Positions 44,483 to 56,215 of a DNA stretch of 64,000 nt are shown here, piece after piece (the first letter of the stretch is position 1; each line of letters opens with the position of its first letter). A program made the translations under genes and the position numbers. Source of the stretch: Cacajao melanocephalus (lineage: Eukaryota > Chordata > Mammalia > Primates > Pitheciidae); NCBI GenBank assembly GCA_963573385.1, contig CAUYLG010075769.1, positions 1-64,000 of the forward strand, written 5' to 3'. Below the pieces are notes generated by a model. That model made no database searches and had not been told where the DNA came from. It was given only the letters and a program-made list of their open reading frames with translations.

Positions 44483-45045
44483 GAGGCAGGAGACTGGGGT
44501 CTGGAGGCAGGGAACCTCAGGCTAATTCAGCCAACTTCCTAGAACTGAATCAAAAGGAAAACCCCACCTCTCCACGCCCAAATAACAAAAGGATCAGCGG
44601 TTACTCCCTTTGCAAACCCCCCACCTCCATTGTGTTGCAGGTGAGAAATCGAAAGTGCCTCTGATTGGTCACGTCCAGTAACCAATCAGACTGGTGAAGG
44701 GCTTACTAACTCTTCATTTGCACAGGGATGTAACTTTGTAACTTCATCTCAGCCTCTGATTGGTGCCAACCATTCAGACTGGTCGTGGGCCACTCCACTT
44801 ACATACAGTGTAAGCAAGTAACCAATGAGAAACCTCTAGAGGCTGTTTAGACTCCAGAACATTCTGTAACCAGTGCTCTTCGGCTGTTGGCTGGAGCCCC
44901 CTCTCACTCTGTGGAGTGTGCTTTGGTTTCAGTAAGTCTATGTCTTCCTTGCTTTATTCTCTTTGTTTGTGCATTTTGTCCAACTCTTTGTTCAAAACGC
45001 CAAGACCCTGGATGACCCACGTTCAAGACCTTCAGCCGGTAACAA
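44483..45045 (+). mobile_element. Solo LTR, ERV1-like, with paired CCAAT boxes
   Basis: It starts near tgaggcaggagactgggg and ends near cttcagccggtaaca. Internally there are four CCAAT/ATTGG sites (44664-44668, 44682-44686, 44759-44763, 44822-44826) and a 3-prime region with tttgtttgtgcattttgtcc, ctttgttcaaaacgccaa and a closing CA, wording seen in human gammaretrovirus-like (ERV1) LTRs. No gag, pol or env sequence flanks it. Family and exact ends are uncertain, and the flanks suggest insertion into an L1M copy. Confidence 0.6.
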
Positions 45046-45260
45046 TATCATTTACAGTGACACAAAAAAAATCGAATACCCGAGAATACATTTAAAATGT
45101 GCAAAACCTCTCACAGAAAACTACAAAACATCGTTTTACAAAAGTAATGGAGGCCTCAAGCAGAGGAACCAGGCTCATTCACGAATCAGAGGTGCGACAG
45201 TGGAAAGATGTCAATCATCTCCGTATTAACTGCCTGTGTGATTCCATGCAATGCTCATTT
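45046..45260 (+). mobile_element. L1M ORF2 fragment (continuation)
   Basis: The words aatacccgagaatacattta, cagaaaactacaaaacatcg, gtggaaagatgtcaatc and gattccatgcaatgctcat follow L1 ORF2 downstream of the RT box. It continues after the AluY at 45599. Confidence 0.6.
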
Positions 45261-45598
<338 letters not shown>

Positions 45599-45644
45599 AT
45601 TGGTGGAAGGTAACCACACTGTTAAAGTGTCCAGGAAATGAAAA

Positions 45645-45970
45645 GGTCTGGACTGGGCCAGGAGTGTTTGCTCACGCCTGCAATCTCAGCACTTTGGGAG
45701 GCCAAGGCAGGTGGATCACTTGAGGTCAGGAGTTCAAGATCAGCCCGGCCAAGATGGCAAAACCCTGTCTCTACTAAAAATACAAAAATTAGCCGGGTGT
45801 GGTGGTGCACGCCTGTAATCCCACTTACTGGGGAGGCTGAGACAGCAGAATCACTTCAACCTACGCAGCGGAGGTTGCAGGGAGCCGAGATTGCGCCACT
45901 GCATGTAAACCTGAGCAACAGACCAAGACCCCGTTTTCAATTAAATAAAAAAGAAAGAAAGAAAACGTCA
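45645..45970 (+). mobile_element. AluS element
   Basis: Full-length plus-strand Alu starting about 45653 and ending in an A-rich aaagaaagaaag tail. The gatcacttgaggtcaggag word fits AluS. Flanks gaaaaggtc and gaaaacgtc may be a diverged target duplication. Only about 50 bp separate it from the AluY upstream. Confidence 0.92.
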
Positions 45971-46568
45971 GGACAAGCCAAGACAGTCATCCAGGAGAAG
46001 AGCCACACGGGAGGACCTGCTGCACCAGAGGCTGAGGGTCTAAGACGAAGCTGCAGTCACTAAGCAAGCGTGGTGTCGGTTCACAGACCCGTGAGGCAGG
46101 CCCACGGTAAGTGGTGACCTGGTGGCCAACGAAGCTAGGGGCAGGATGGTCACTTGAAGAAATGGTGCTGAGTCGCTTGGGTGTCGGTATGGAAGAAATA
46201 AGTCTCGGTCCCTATATCACAGCATTCCTAAATATCGGTTCCTGGGATGCTACAGATTCTAAACAAGAAAGATAAAACAACAAAACCTCTAAAAGATAAC
46301 ACAGGCAAAATGTTGTATGACTTCGGGATAGGCAAAGATTTCTTAAGCCCACACCTTACAGCACGATTAAGAAAGTGAAAAGGCAAACCACAGACCTGGG
46401 TGAGATACTTGTAACAAGTGTGTTTGGTAAAGGACTCGCTTCCTGGATATGTACCTGACTTCTACCAATCAGTAAGAACGAAAGGCAACCCAAGAATCAA
46501 AAAACAGGTAAAAAATCTCTGACAGGCATTTTGCAAAAGTTATCCTATAAGTATTTGACAAAAAAAAA
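45971..46568 (+). mobile_element. L1M ORF2 C-terminal fragment (continuation)
   Basis: The words aaaccactaaaag-type segments, tcgggataggcaaagatttc, caaaccacagacctgggtga, ctcgcttcctggatatgtac and aaatctctgacaggcatttt are recognisable as diverged L1 ORF2 C-terminal sequence. Heavily decayed. Confidence 0.5.
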
Positions 46569-47480
<912 letters not shown>

Positions 47481-47635
47481 CTGCCCTGCTCCCCAGTCGG
47501 CAGGGTGGTTCCTCAAGTGTGTCCAGCTACAGTGCGGCAGGGTCCCTCACTCACTGAGGCTTCAGTTAAAACAGAGCTCCCCCAGTGTGTGTCCCTGGCC
47601 TCCTAGGAAGCTTCATCTGTGTTAACAGCCACTGC

Positions 47636-48032
47636 CCACCACTCACATCCCCACCTGAGCCGCACCTCCTGTCAGACCAGCCGTGGCACCGTGGCATTCG
47701 ATTCTCATAGAAGCCAGGACCCTACCGTGAACTGTGCATGCGAGGGATCTAGGTTGCGTGCTCCTCATGAGAGTCTAATGCCTGAAGATCAGCCACTGTC
47801 TCCCATCACTCCCGGATGGGACCGTCAACTAGACAGTCCCACTGATTCTACAAGATTCTACATGACGGCGCGTCGTCTGATCATTTAATTATATATTATA
47901 ATCAGAATACAAGTAAAGTGCACCATAAATGTCATGCGCTGGAATCATCCCAAACCATCCCCACCCCCGCATCCACAGAAAAATTGTCTTCCGCAAAACC
48001 AGTCCCTGGGCCCAAAAGGTTGGAGGCCACTG
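47636..48032 (+). mobile_element. hAT-like non-autonomous DNA transposon relic
   Basis: The words ccgcacctcctgtcagacc, gtgaactgtgcatgcgaggg, gagagtctaatgcctgaag, taattatatattataatcag and aaaattgtcttccgcaaaac, ending ggttggaggccactg, match a common human DNA transposon whose terminal repeats run CAG to CTG. The 5-prime terminus is lost or too diverged to place. No transposase. Confidence 0.7.
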
Positions 48033-49008
48033 AATGAAAAGGTTCACTAGCAAAGGTGGAAGAGGAAACCATTTCATTTCTGATGGGATCAGCTGCAGGT
48101 TATTCAATGTCCTCAGCAAATCCCTCCAGTCGGGCACAGCCGTTATGGAAATCCGATTTTTTCACATGACCAGGGTCAGAAAAAAATGCTTGTGTCTCAT
48201 CCCCTCACGTCACACAGATTGCACAGGGCAGCCCAGGTGTGGAAGAGCCGAATGTGCTATCTTTTTGAGCAGCGGGCCCAGAAGATAAATACCCTTGACC
48301 ACAGCGTGGCGGTGCGTCGCTTTTCCAGACCTGGCTTCCCCTCTGCCGTGAGCCGGGAGGGACGGTGCCAGCCTCTCGCCTCTGTGAATAAATCCCTGCG
48401 TTCGCTGCATTCCAGGTCCTCCTGCTCTGCATGGCAGAGCCCTTCCCTGGGGCACAGTGGTCGTCCCTAGAAGAGATCAAGTAAATGAAATTTCCCTTCT
48501 TTTGTCACCAATTTCTGGAGACAACAGGACAAAGGGTTTGAAGCACTCCCGAGCCACCTACAGCCGGGCACTAATTCACATCTGCTCCTAGTGGATTCTA
48601 AGCACGGACTTGACCTCCCCGCTGAGGGAGGTGCCGTGGATCCTCCGCTAACACAGACTCCGTGCTGAGCGCCTCCGCGCTGTCCTTGGCCGTTACCTTT
48701 GTGGTCTGTCCAGGACCTCCTCAGCAGCCACGCAGCACACCCATTCTGTGCAATTCTGAGCGGAGTTTTCATCACTTCTCTACCTTTCACAACAAAATTC
48801 TTCCACTTAAACCTAAAAAGCATTTTGCAGTTGTTCTGGGGGGGGTGGGGGATTTACCCGGAGGTCCCTGAGCTTTTTTTTAAAAAGATGCAAACGCTTT
48901 GAGGGCTCCCTGCCCGTGTTTGACGAAGTTTCCCAGCAGACAGTGCCCGCCCCCGGGGGTCAGGGAGACGGGTCTCGGCCCTGCAGCCCTCACAGCCCGT
49001 CTGCAGCC
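48033..49008. other. Single-copy DNA, possibly conserved in parts
   Basis: Moderate-GC sequence without a repeat family. Segments such as 48470-48540 and 48740-48840 are AT-richer. A G-run tract (ggggggggtggggg) lies at about 48838-48851. No exon recognised. Confidence 0.3.
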
Positions 49009-49165
49009 CTTCAGAAGAAAACAATTATTATTTGCATAATGAGATTTCTGCAGAAATCATAATTAATCTTAAATTTCACATTAGTGAATATATCTAAACC
49101 AAATTGCTTCAGCACTTTTTCATCTGAAACCATCACGCTGCCTGAAGACCACTTGAAAGTGGCAA
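49009..49165. promoter_or_regulatory. Candidate conserved element with octamer site
   Basis: An AT-rich island in GC-rich DNA carries a perfect POU octamer ATTTGCAT at 49030-49037 followed by AATGAG, and further TAAT cores in catcataattaatctt-like sequence and cacattagtgaa. No repeat identity recognised. Regulatory role inferred from motifs. Confidence 0.42.
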
Positions 49166-50560
49166 GAGCCCGCCAGGAGTCCGAGACTGTCCTTCAGGAG
49201 ACCCCGTCTGAGGCAGAGAGAGAAGGGGCGAGGCTGCAGGGTGCTGGGGGAGGGCTGCAGCTGGCAGTGGTGGGGAAGCAGGCAGGAGAGGCAGTCAGCG
49301 CGAGCAGGCTTTCTGGACTACATGGATTTTATTAGCAGGGAATAGGGTAGCTGAACTGGACGGGGGCGAGTGGCTGCTGTGTGGGAGGGGGAGCCGCCCA
49401 GCCAGGTGTGGGGCCACCACCGAGCCACTCTTGTTAGGACAATAGCCTGGAATCTACCCCTGCTCAGTGCTTTAAACCTGAAGGTGAGATTTAAAGGGAC
49501 TGGGGGAATTAAGACCATTCTCAATGGGGGCCACTTGATTTTTTTCCAGATGACCTCACGGGTTCCTGGGGGTTCCTGCTTGCTACCCTAATGACTCCCA
49601 GGGGCTGGCCCCTCCCACTCCACCACATGGTCCCTGTGCCAGCCCCACCAACCAGGCAAGTGTCCCAGGACCTGGTCTGGAAACCTGGGTCCAAGCCCAC
49701 CACCCTGGCTGTCAGAACCTGGGACCCCTGGGGGCCTTGTGCCCCAACTGCACAGCCTGGCTCAGCCCAGCTTCTAGAAGGCACCAGACGGTGAACTGCA
49801 GGGTGGGCAGAAGGCACTTGGGGGCGAGGGCAGTGCACAGAGCCCCCATTCTCTTCTCTGCCCTCCCCCATGGAACGGTGGAGACACATCGAGATTTCCA
49901 GGGAGGTCCTCCTGTGCCTGCTCCGGCTTCCTGCACGGCCGCGCCTCCCGGCAAAGCCTCTTTGTCCACGGCTTCCTGCCAGGGCCCCCACTGCAAACTC
50001 CTGCGCTATAAACACCTCACAGCCCCCGACCCCCGACTCCCTCCAGCACCCAGACCCATCGCCCACCTCCCCCTCCCACTCTCTGTACCCACAAACCCCC
50101 GCTCCAGGCACCCACCATGCTGGGCACACTCGGTGCCCTGAGGGGAGTTTGGGGGATGCATGCATAGACCTGGCCCAAGGCCTGCCCAGGAGAAGCCGAG
50201 GCAAGGACGGCAATAAACATCCTCCTAGCTGGACGCGGTGACCGCAGACGTGGCTCCCCCACCACACCTGGTGTCCTGATCCCTAAGAGGGATCAAAGGT
50301 GTCCCTTTCAGAGGCTGCTGGGGGGAGCGATGGAGATGCCACTGGGGTGAGGCATTTTTCCCGATACTTTCCCGGGGGGAGGCATCCTCAGGGCTGCGGT
50401 CAGCCAGCCAGACCGGGCCACGGGACAGCACTCTAGCCCTCCTCACAGGCCACGTCAACAGCAAAATCACCAACAAGAACTGCACACAGCAAGAAACATG
50501 GCACTAAATAGACGTCAAAAAAGAGGCTTGCCTGGCACGCTGTGCACATCCACCTGACCT
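49166..50560. other. GC-rich single-copy DNA
   Basis: No supported gene. The 248-codon minus frame at 49521-50267 has no domain I recognise. Confidence 0.35.
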
Positions 50561-50569
50561 TGGGGCATA

Positions 50570-50700
50570 GGGAGTATTGATTTCGAGACCACAACTAGTT
50601 TTCATTAGGTAGGCAAATTTGTAATGTGGAATCTGTGAATGAAAAAAAAAATCACTGAATTGTACACTTTGAAAGGGTGATTGGTGACTTACACTCAAAC
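50570..50700 (+). mobile_element. L1M 3-prime trace
   Basis: The phrase tcactgaattgtacactttg with aaagggtgattggtgac follows old L1 3-prime ends just before the poly-A signal region. Short, no tail. Confidence 0.5.
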
Positions 50701-50784
50701 ATGATGTGGGACGTGACACAGCTCTGCCCCGAGAGAAAGGACATTCCCAACACACGTGCAGCCAGAACAGACACCACTGCAACC

Positions 50785-51252
50785 CCAGTACACTGCTCAC
50801 CCAGTACACTGCTCACCCAGTACACTGCTCACCCAGTACACTACTCACCCAGCACACTACTCACCCAGTACACTGCTCACCCCAGCACACTACTCACCCA
50901 GCACACTGCTCACCCAGCACACTACTCACCCAGCACACTACTCACCCCAGTACACTACTCACCCAGCACACTACTCACCCCAGTACACTGCTCACCCAGC
51001 ACACTGCTCACCCCGGCACATCCTCACCCCGGCACAGTACTCACCCCGGCACACTGCTCACCCCAGCACACTGCTCACCCCAGCATACTGCTCACCCCAG
51101 CACACTACTCACCCCAGCACAGTACTCACCCCAGTACACTGCTCACCCAATATGCTACTCACCCCAGCACACTACTCACCCCAGCACAGTACTCACCCCA
51201 GCACACTGCTCACCCCGGCACATCCTCACCCTAGTACACTACTCACCCCACA
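50785..51252. repeat. 16/17-bp minisatellite (cagNacactNctcacc)
   Basis: Nearly 30 tandem units of cagtacactgctcacc and variants (gcac for gtac, act for gct, extra c, and ggcacatcctcacc). 16-bp units dominate the 5-prime half and 17-bp units the 3-prime half. None of the three plus-strand frames contains a stop, so three overlapping open frames of 185-217 codons cross the array. This is a property of the unit, not evidence of a gene. Confidence 0.96.
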
Positions 51253-51984
51253 TATCCTGGGGCCAGGCAGGGTGACCCAGCAGGAGACACTGCTTTCCAT
51301 CACCCCCCCTCTGTCCACAGCATTGTTCCCTTCAGGTGGCACTCACAGTGAGGACGGGCGGGCAGGACAGGCCTGGCAAGGAGAGCCCCCAAGCACAGTC
51401 AGAGGGTGACATGGGGTGGAGTTGCATGGGGGGAGGAGATGCCCCGATGCCCAGGATGGCCCTAGTTTGCCCCCACTGTCCCAGCCAACGAACAGCTCTC
51501 CCACACTCTCAAAAGCACCCCAGTCTCAGCAAACGATTCTCTGGCAATCCTGCAGCAGGGCAGCAGGTCACAGTCGGCGTGGCCGCAGCACCGTGCTGGG
51601 GTGCACAGTGGAGGGAGATGGGGCTCTCCCTTTCTCCAGGAGGCTTTAGCTAGAGGGGCTTCAGCGAAAACATGGACCCTGTTTTCTTCCCTGCTGGAGG
51701 CACAGCAGCCATGCCTGGTCCTCGGGAGGCAGCAGCACCCTGCCCGCCATCTGAGAGAGGGCTGTGTGGCTTGTCTGACACCCGCTGTGAGTTCAGGGGA
51801 GCTCTGATGCTGCCCGGGAAGGATGGAACAGGAGACCCCAGTGGTGCAGCTTCTCCCAACTCCACCCCCACCCTCTGCACCGCAGCACCCCCCAGGCACC
51901 TGGCCTGGATGGGAAAACATGACAGATGATAGTCACCGGGGACCATCCTCCGTCCACGCTCCTTCCTGGCCTCGAGGGGCCCCA
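51253..51984. other. GC-rich single-copy DNA
   Basis: No supported feature. Confidence 0.35.
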
Positions 51985-52100
51985 TCAGGGAGAGCATGTT
52001 TTATTAATATCGGATATTAAAGTTTAATACTGTGATTGCAGGGGAAAAATGGGGCTTCACCTTCGAGGAGCATTAGCAGATTCCAAAGAGAGCCTGTGCA
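51985..52100. promoter_or_regulatory. AT-rich candidate element with 8-bp palindrome
   Basis: The stretch includes ttaatatc-g-gatattaa at 52004-52020, a perfect inverted repeat with TAAT cores on both arms, then gtttaatactgtgattgcag. Sharp AT island in GC-rich DNA. Looks like a paired homeodomain-type site, inferred only. Confidence 0.35.
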
Positions 52101-53044
52101 CGGGAGGGACATTTGTCAGGGCTGTGAGGATGGGCGCCCCATCCATCACACCCTTGGTGAGCTCTCCACGCTGCTGGCAGTGGCCATGGGTGGGTGTGGC
52201 GACCCCCTCCAGCACTCCTGCCGGGTCAGCTCCCACCCCAGGCATCTGGAGCCAGCAGGGGAGGAGTGTAGGTGAAGCCCGGCACCAAGACTCCGAGGAG
52301 GGGGCTCTGGACTCTGCAGCCTGCACCTCTGGGTGTGCCTGAGACAAAGGCCAACCCCCTCACTGGCAGGTCATTCTGTGCAGGGAGCTCTGTGGGTCCC
52401 CCTGGGGCCTTTCCTGAGCCCCCAGCCTGAAGCATGGGCCCCTGGCCCCGGTTCATCCTTGCAGGCCCCTCAGACTCTTCTCACACCTGCATGCCTGTGA
52501 TGGACACAGGGTAAGGGGCCACCCCCTCCACTCAGAAGCCCGGGACCAGCAGGGTGGGGCGGGTGAGGAGCTGTGGTGGAGGCTCTAGAAAGGGGGCAGG
52601 GGTCACTGTGGGGTCCTCTCTCGCTCCTTACAACCCCTGCATCTGGCAGTTGGGGTGTGAGCCCCAGGCCCAGGCTCCCAGCAGCTGCTCAGACCCAGCC
52701 CCTAGGCTCCTCCCGCACTCACCTCCCACACACCAGCTGCCCTGCCACCCGCCACCCCTCCGTCCCACCGGCAAACGCACAGGCCGCCTCTGCCTCCCCT
52801 GGCCCCACCTGGCTGACTGTTCTCGTTCCTCCAGCTGGCTCCACTGGGCCTGGCCTCTCCTGGACTTTGGGCTTCCCCCCATACACCTTCCTTCTGCACC
52901 CCGTGCTGACCGATGCATGTTTATGGGGGTGATGAAATCAGTGAACACGTCTGGGAAGCTGCGGTTGGTAACAAAAAGAACTGGTGACCAGGCCGTCAGG
53001 TCCTGGGGGGGCTGCACCTACACCCATCAGCTCATGAAGGGGCC
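52101..53044. other. GC-rich single-copy DNA
   Basis: No supported feature. Confidence 0.35.
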
Positions 53045-53362
53045 TCAGTCCTTCTGGGTGACCTTAACAGAATACCACAGCTGTGTAATTTACAAAGACC
53101 TGAAATGTCTGTCTCAGCATTCTGGAGACTGGGAAGTCCAAGACCCAGGTTTGGTGTCTGGTGGTAGCTGCAACCAGCAGAGGGGGACACGCTCACACCG
53201 GGACGGGTGGGTGAGCTCACAGAACTCTGTGGACTCCCAGTCGTGAAAGCAGGAGTCCTCGTGGCCCAATCACCTCTTAAAGGCCCCACTTCTTAATGCC
53301 GTCATGTTGGCCACTGAGTTTTAACACCTGATTTTAGAGGGAACACAATCAAACCACAGCAG
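53045..53362 (-). mobile_element. ERVL-MaLR-like LTR in reverse orientation
   Basis: The words gaccttaacagaataccaca, gtgtaatttacaaagacctg, cattctggagactgggaagt, ggcccaatcacctcttaaag, ccccacttcttaatgccg and aacacaatcaaaccacagc are the reverse complement of an ERVL/MaLR-type LTR, probably the same family as 36053-36372. Confidence 0.6.
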
Positions 53363-54617
53363 ATGGCAAGGGCTGGGCAGGCTAAGAAAGGACTCAGTGG
53401 CAGATGGGGAGTGCCTGCCTCTCGAGTCCACCCTCCCACCCCCCTGCACATGGCAGACATCACTAGTCAATCAGCACACTCACTGCTGCTCAGCCCAGAC
53501 CCAGCTGGACCCTCCCCAGCACCGGACAGGCAGTCACGCCATTTGGGGAGAGCGGGTGTCCCAGAGGGAGTCCAGCCAAATGTCTGCCTTTTTCGTGGGA
53601 CAGGGAGGGCGTGGGAGGGCAAGCAAAGTTCCTGTTTCCCCTTGGAAAGGAAACAAGACTGGCAGCTCTCACGGTGGTGGTACTCAGGCACCCACCCTGG
53701 GTCTCAGGGTCCAGCATGGCACTGGGTACACAGCTGGTGCTCCCTACGTGCCTGTGGCTGGCCACGCCCAGCCCTGAGTGTGGAGCCTTCCTGAAGCCCC
53801 TGCTTCCTGCGAGGCAGGCCCCACGGCCTCGGGAAGACCTCGGAGGGCACCCTCGCATGCTCCGCCCATCCCAGCCTCTCGGGTCCCAGGTCCAGGGAAA
53901 GCACAGACGAGTGGCTCCACCTGAGGCCCCTCCAGTGCCTCCCCAGAGGTTTACGCCACCTCAGGGCACAGGAGCAGGTCTGTCCTCGGAGTTCTGGAGC
54001 CTGGCGGGTGCAGGCTGGAGAGGAAGAGTGAGCTGGGAGCAGTGTTCACGGGGGCCTAGCCCTGGGAGGCTCCACAGACGGGAAACATGATCTGCAGCCA
54101 CCGGGCCCTTCTTGGGAAGAAGTGAGTGTAAAGAGTAGCAGAAGCCATGAGGGGGACAGACCTCCCAGCAACGCAGCCCCGTGGGGAGTAGCTCCAACTC
54201 ACCCGAAGGCCACCCCTTGGCCACAGTCGCGCAGACAGGTGGAGACCACACGGGGCCTGTAGCCCCAGGTTAGCCCCGAACCTGCCCCCAGCCCCTCCCG
54301 GCAGAGCTGAGGAGGCCCCGAGAGACCAGGCCCCAAGGTAGGAACCCGGGCAGGGTATCAGAGCTCAGGGCTGAGGGCTGCGGAGGGTGCACCTGGCACC
54401 AGGCTCTGAGGAGTGTGGACGTCACAGTGCTCAGGGGCTGCCACGCTGAGAAAGGCACCCACAGGTGGCACCGAGGCAGCGCCTGGCAGGAGAGACTGGT
54501 TGGCGCTGTTGTGATGGATGTGGTCTTGGCAGGTTGGTGGTGGGAGCACAGGTGGCACATGGTGCTCACGGCACCTGCACCCTCCCCCACACCGGGCCTG
54601 GGGGGGATGAAGCACCA
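53363..54617. other. GC-rich single-copy DNA
   Basis: No supported feature. Confidence 0.35.
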
Positions 54618-54730
54618 GCCAGAGGGGCGGGGGCGGGGCGGCCGGGGGCGGGGCGGCCGGGGGCGGGGCAGCCGGGGGCGGGGCGGGGCAGCCGGGGGCT
54701 GGGTGGGGCGGGGCGGGGCGGGGCAGGGAG
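54618..54730. repeat. G-rich minisatellite, G-quadruplex and Sp1-type
   Basis: Tandem units of about 15-16 bp, gggggcggggcggccg and variants gggcggggcagccg, are followed by ggggcggggcgggg. Many runs of four or five G on the plus strand can form G-quadruplexes, and each unit carries a GGGCGG Sp/KLF box. The Pro/Arg-rich minus frame and Gly/Arg-rich plus frames are repeat artefacts. Confidence 0.92.
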
Positions 54731-54759
54731 CCTGGCCTCTCAGGGAGACCTCGTGCATT

Positions 54760-54990
54760 CTGAATTGTGCTTTTTAAAAATAATCAATTCCATTACAAAT
54801 CAATATCCTCACACTTGTCTGACCACATACATCTGCCACCCCAGAAATGCTGTCTGTCCCCCAGAACTGAGAAGGGAGGGCGTTGGTGTCAGTGAGGTGC
54901 TGGGAGCTTCTCTCTGCATCAGAGAATTGTGGTCAACGCACGAGGAAGTGACCAGAATTTCCCAGTTACCTGCACCGTGCAACGTACCCA
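54760..54990. other. AT-richer single-copy sequence
   Basis: The words tttttaaaaataatcaattcc and cattacaaatcaatatcc at 54768-54808 form a small TAAT/ATTA-containing patch next to the G-rich array. No repeat assigned. Confidence 0.3.
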
Positions 54991-55085
54991 GCGGCCGCAC
55001 GTGGACATTTAAATTTAAATAAATTCAGATAAATAAAACGTAAAGTTCCAGTCCCCACCCACACTGTCTCAAGTGCTCAGGAGCC
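54990..55085. mobile_element. hAT-Charlie-like trace
   Basis: The words cacgtggacatttaaattta, aataaattcagataaataaa and gtctcaagtgctcaggagcc recall MER-type Charlie elements (ccacatttcaagtgctcaatagcc wording). Short and uncertain. Confidence 0.35.
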
Positions 55086-55849
55086 TTCCATGGCCCATGG
55101 ACGCAGGACGTGTCGGCCAGTGCAGGCAGCTCCAGGGATGGCACTGGCACCCACAGCCCGCCTTCCATCTCCTAGGGCTCCGCGGAGCACACAGAGGCGA
55201 CTCAACGAGGACTTGCAGGACCAGGACCTCAGGCACGGACTCGGGGCTTGGCCATCTTCATAAGCACTTACTCTGTCCCTGGCTTCCTGGAAGGAGGACG
55301 CTTTAGCTGCGTGAGGGACTTTGGCACTCCCATGGCTGGGGCACCTCCAGAGCTCAGCTGGCTCAGTGGAGGTTTGGGGGTGGGGCTGGTCAGGGAGGGC
55401 TTCCTGGAAAAAGTGGAGCCTCGGGCAGCGGGGATGGCTGTTATTTGATGAGTGAGCAGAGAGGGCGGTGGAGGGAGGCACCCGGCCAGACACAGCAGCG
55501 TGGACCTTGGAGGTGGGAGCTCTCCAGGGGGACCGGGAAGACGCTGGCCAGAGTGCACAGACCCGCAAGACATGAACTCACACAGCTGTCCTGACGGCCA
55601 CTTCCCAGGCCACCATCCTGTCCATAACGCTCATGAGCGGAAACTCTTTCCAGAGGGAGTCTCAGGCACCAGGAAGGAGGAGGGGCCCTGGGCAGCCTAG
55701 GCCTGGGCAGAGACAAGCCCCACAGAGCCTGGTGGTCTTGAGGTCACTTCCTCCGCCCTCGGAGGCCCCGGGCAGGATCCCCACCACCAGAGCCGCCCCT
55801 TGTCTCCCCCGAGCCTAAAGCTTCAAGGAGCCAACAATACCCCTAAACA
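55086..55849. other. GC-rich single-copy DNA with an L2-like trace
   Basis: The words gggagggcttcctggaaaaa at about 55392 onward resemble L2. Otherwise nothing is recognised. Confidence 0.35.
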
Positions 55850-56215
55850 GAGTCCTCTCCTGTGTTGTGTTTTTTATTTAATTTTCCAAAGAGCACACTC
55901 TTTTATCATCCAAAACCGTGAAAGTAAATTAAGAAGAAATGGGTTTCTTTCAATTAGGCTCTGCGTTGCTTTGAGTAACTGCCTATAATTCTATTTAATG
56001 AAAAAATAAAATCATTATTCCACTCTCCCCTGCCCTGTCACAGACCCACAGACGGGCTCCATTAGCGTGCACCGTAGATTTATTTAATTAGAAAAATATT
56101 TTGTTTTCTCTGATTCTTTGGGAAAAGAAAAGGGAGGGGAAAAAAAATCCTCCAGGCACAAAATTAATCAAATCTGTTACCTGATAGTTAATGGGTTCTA
56201 CGCTCCCACGTCACT
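55850..56215. promoter_or_regulatory. Large AT-rich candidate regulatory element
   Basis: About 365 bp of AT-rich, non-repeat DNA in a GC-rich region. TAAT/ATTA cores include tttatttaattttcc, gtaaattaagaag, ttcaattaggctc, ctatttaatg, ctccattagcgtgc, ttatttaattagaaaaat, aaaattaatcaaatc and gatagttaatggg. The density and spacing resemble deeply conserved developmental enhancers. No promoter or exon evidence. Confidence 0.45.

Noticed and set aside
50785..51252. CRISPR-like regular array
   Set aside because: Units are contiguous with no unique spacers, and the surrounding DNA is primate. It is a minisatellite.
50677..51409. Three overlapping 185-217 codon plus-strand frames with repeated Thr/His/Pro motifs
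   Set aside because: All three frames of one minisatellite are open because the unit lacks stop triplets. Not evidence of a repeat protein.
54270..54777. Pro/Arg-rich minus frame and Gly/Arg-rich plus frames
   Set aside because: Translations of the G-rich minisatellite.
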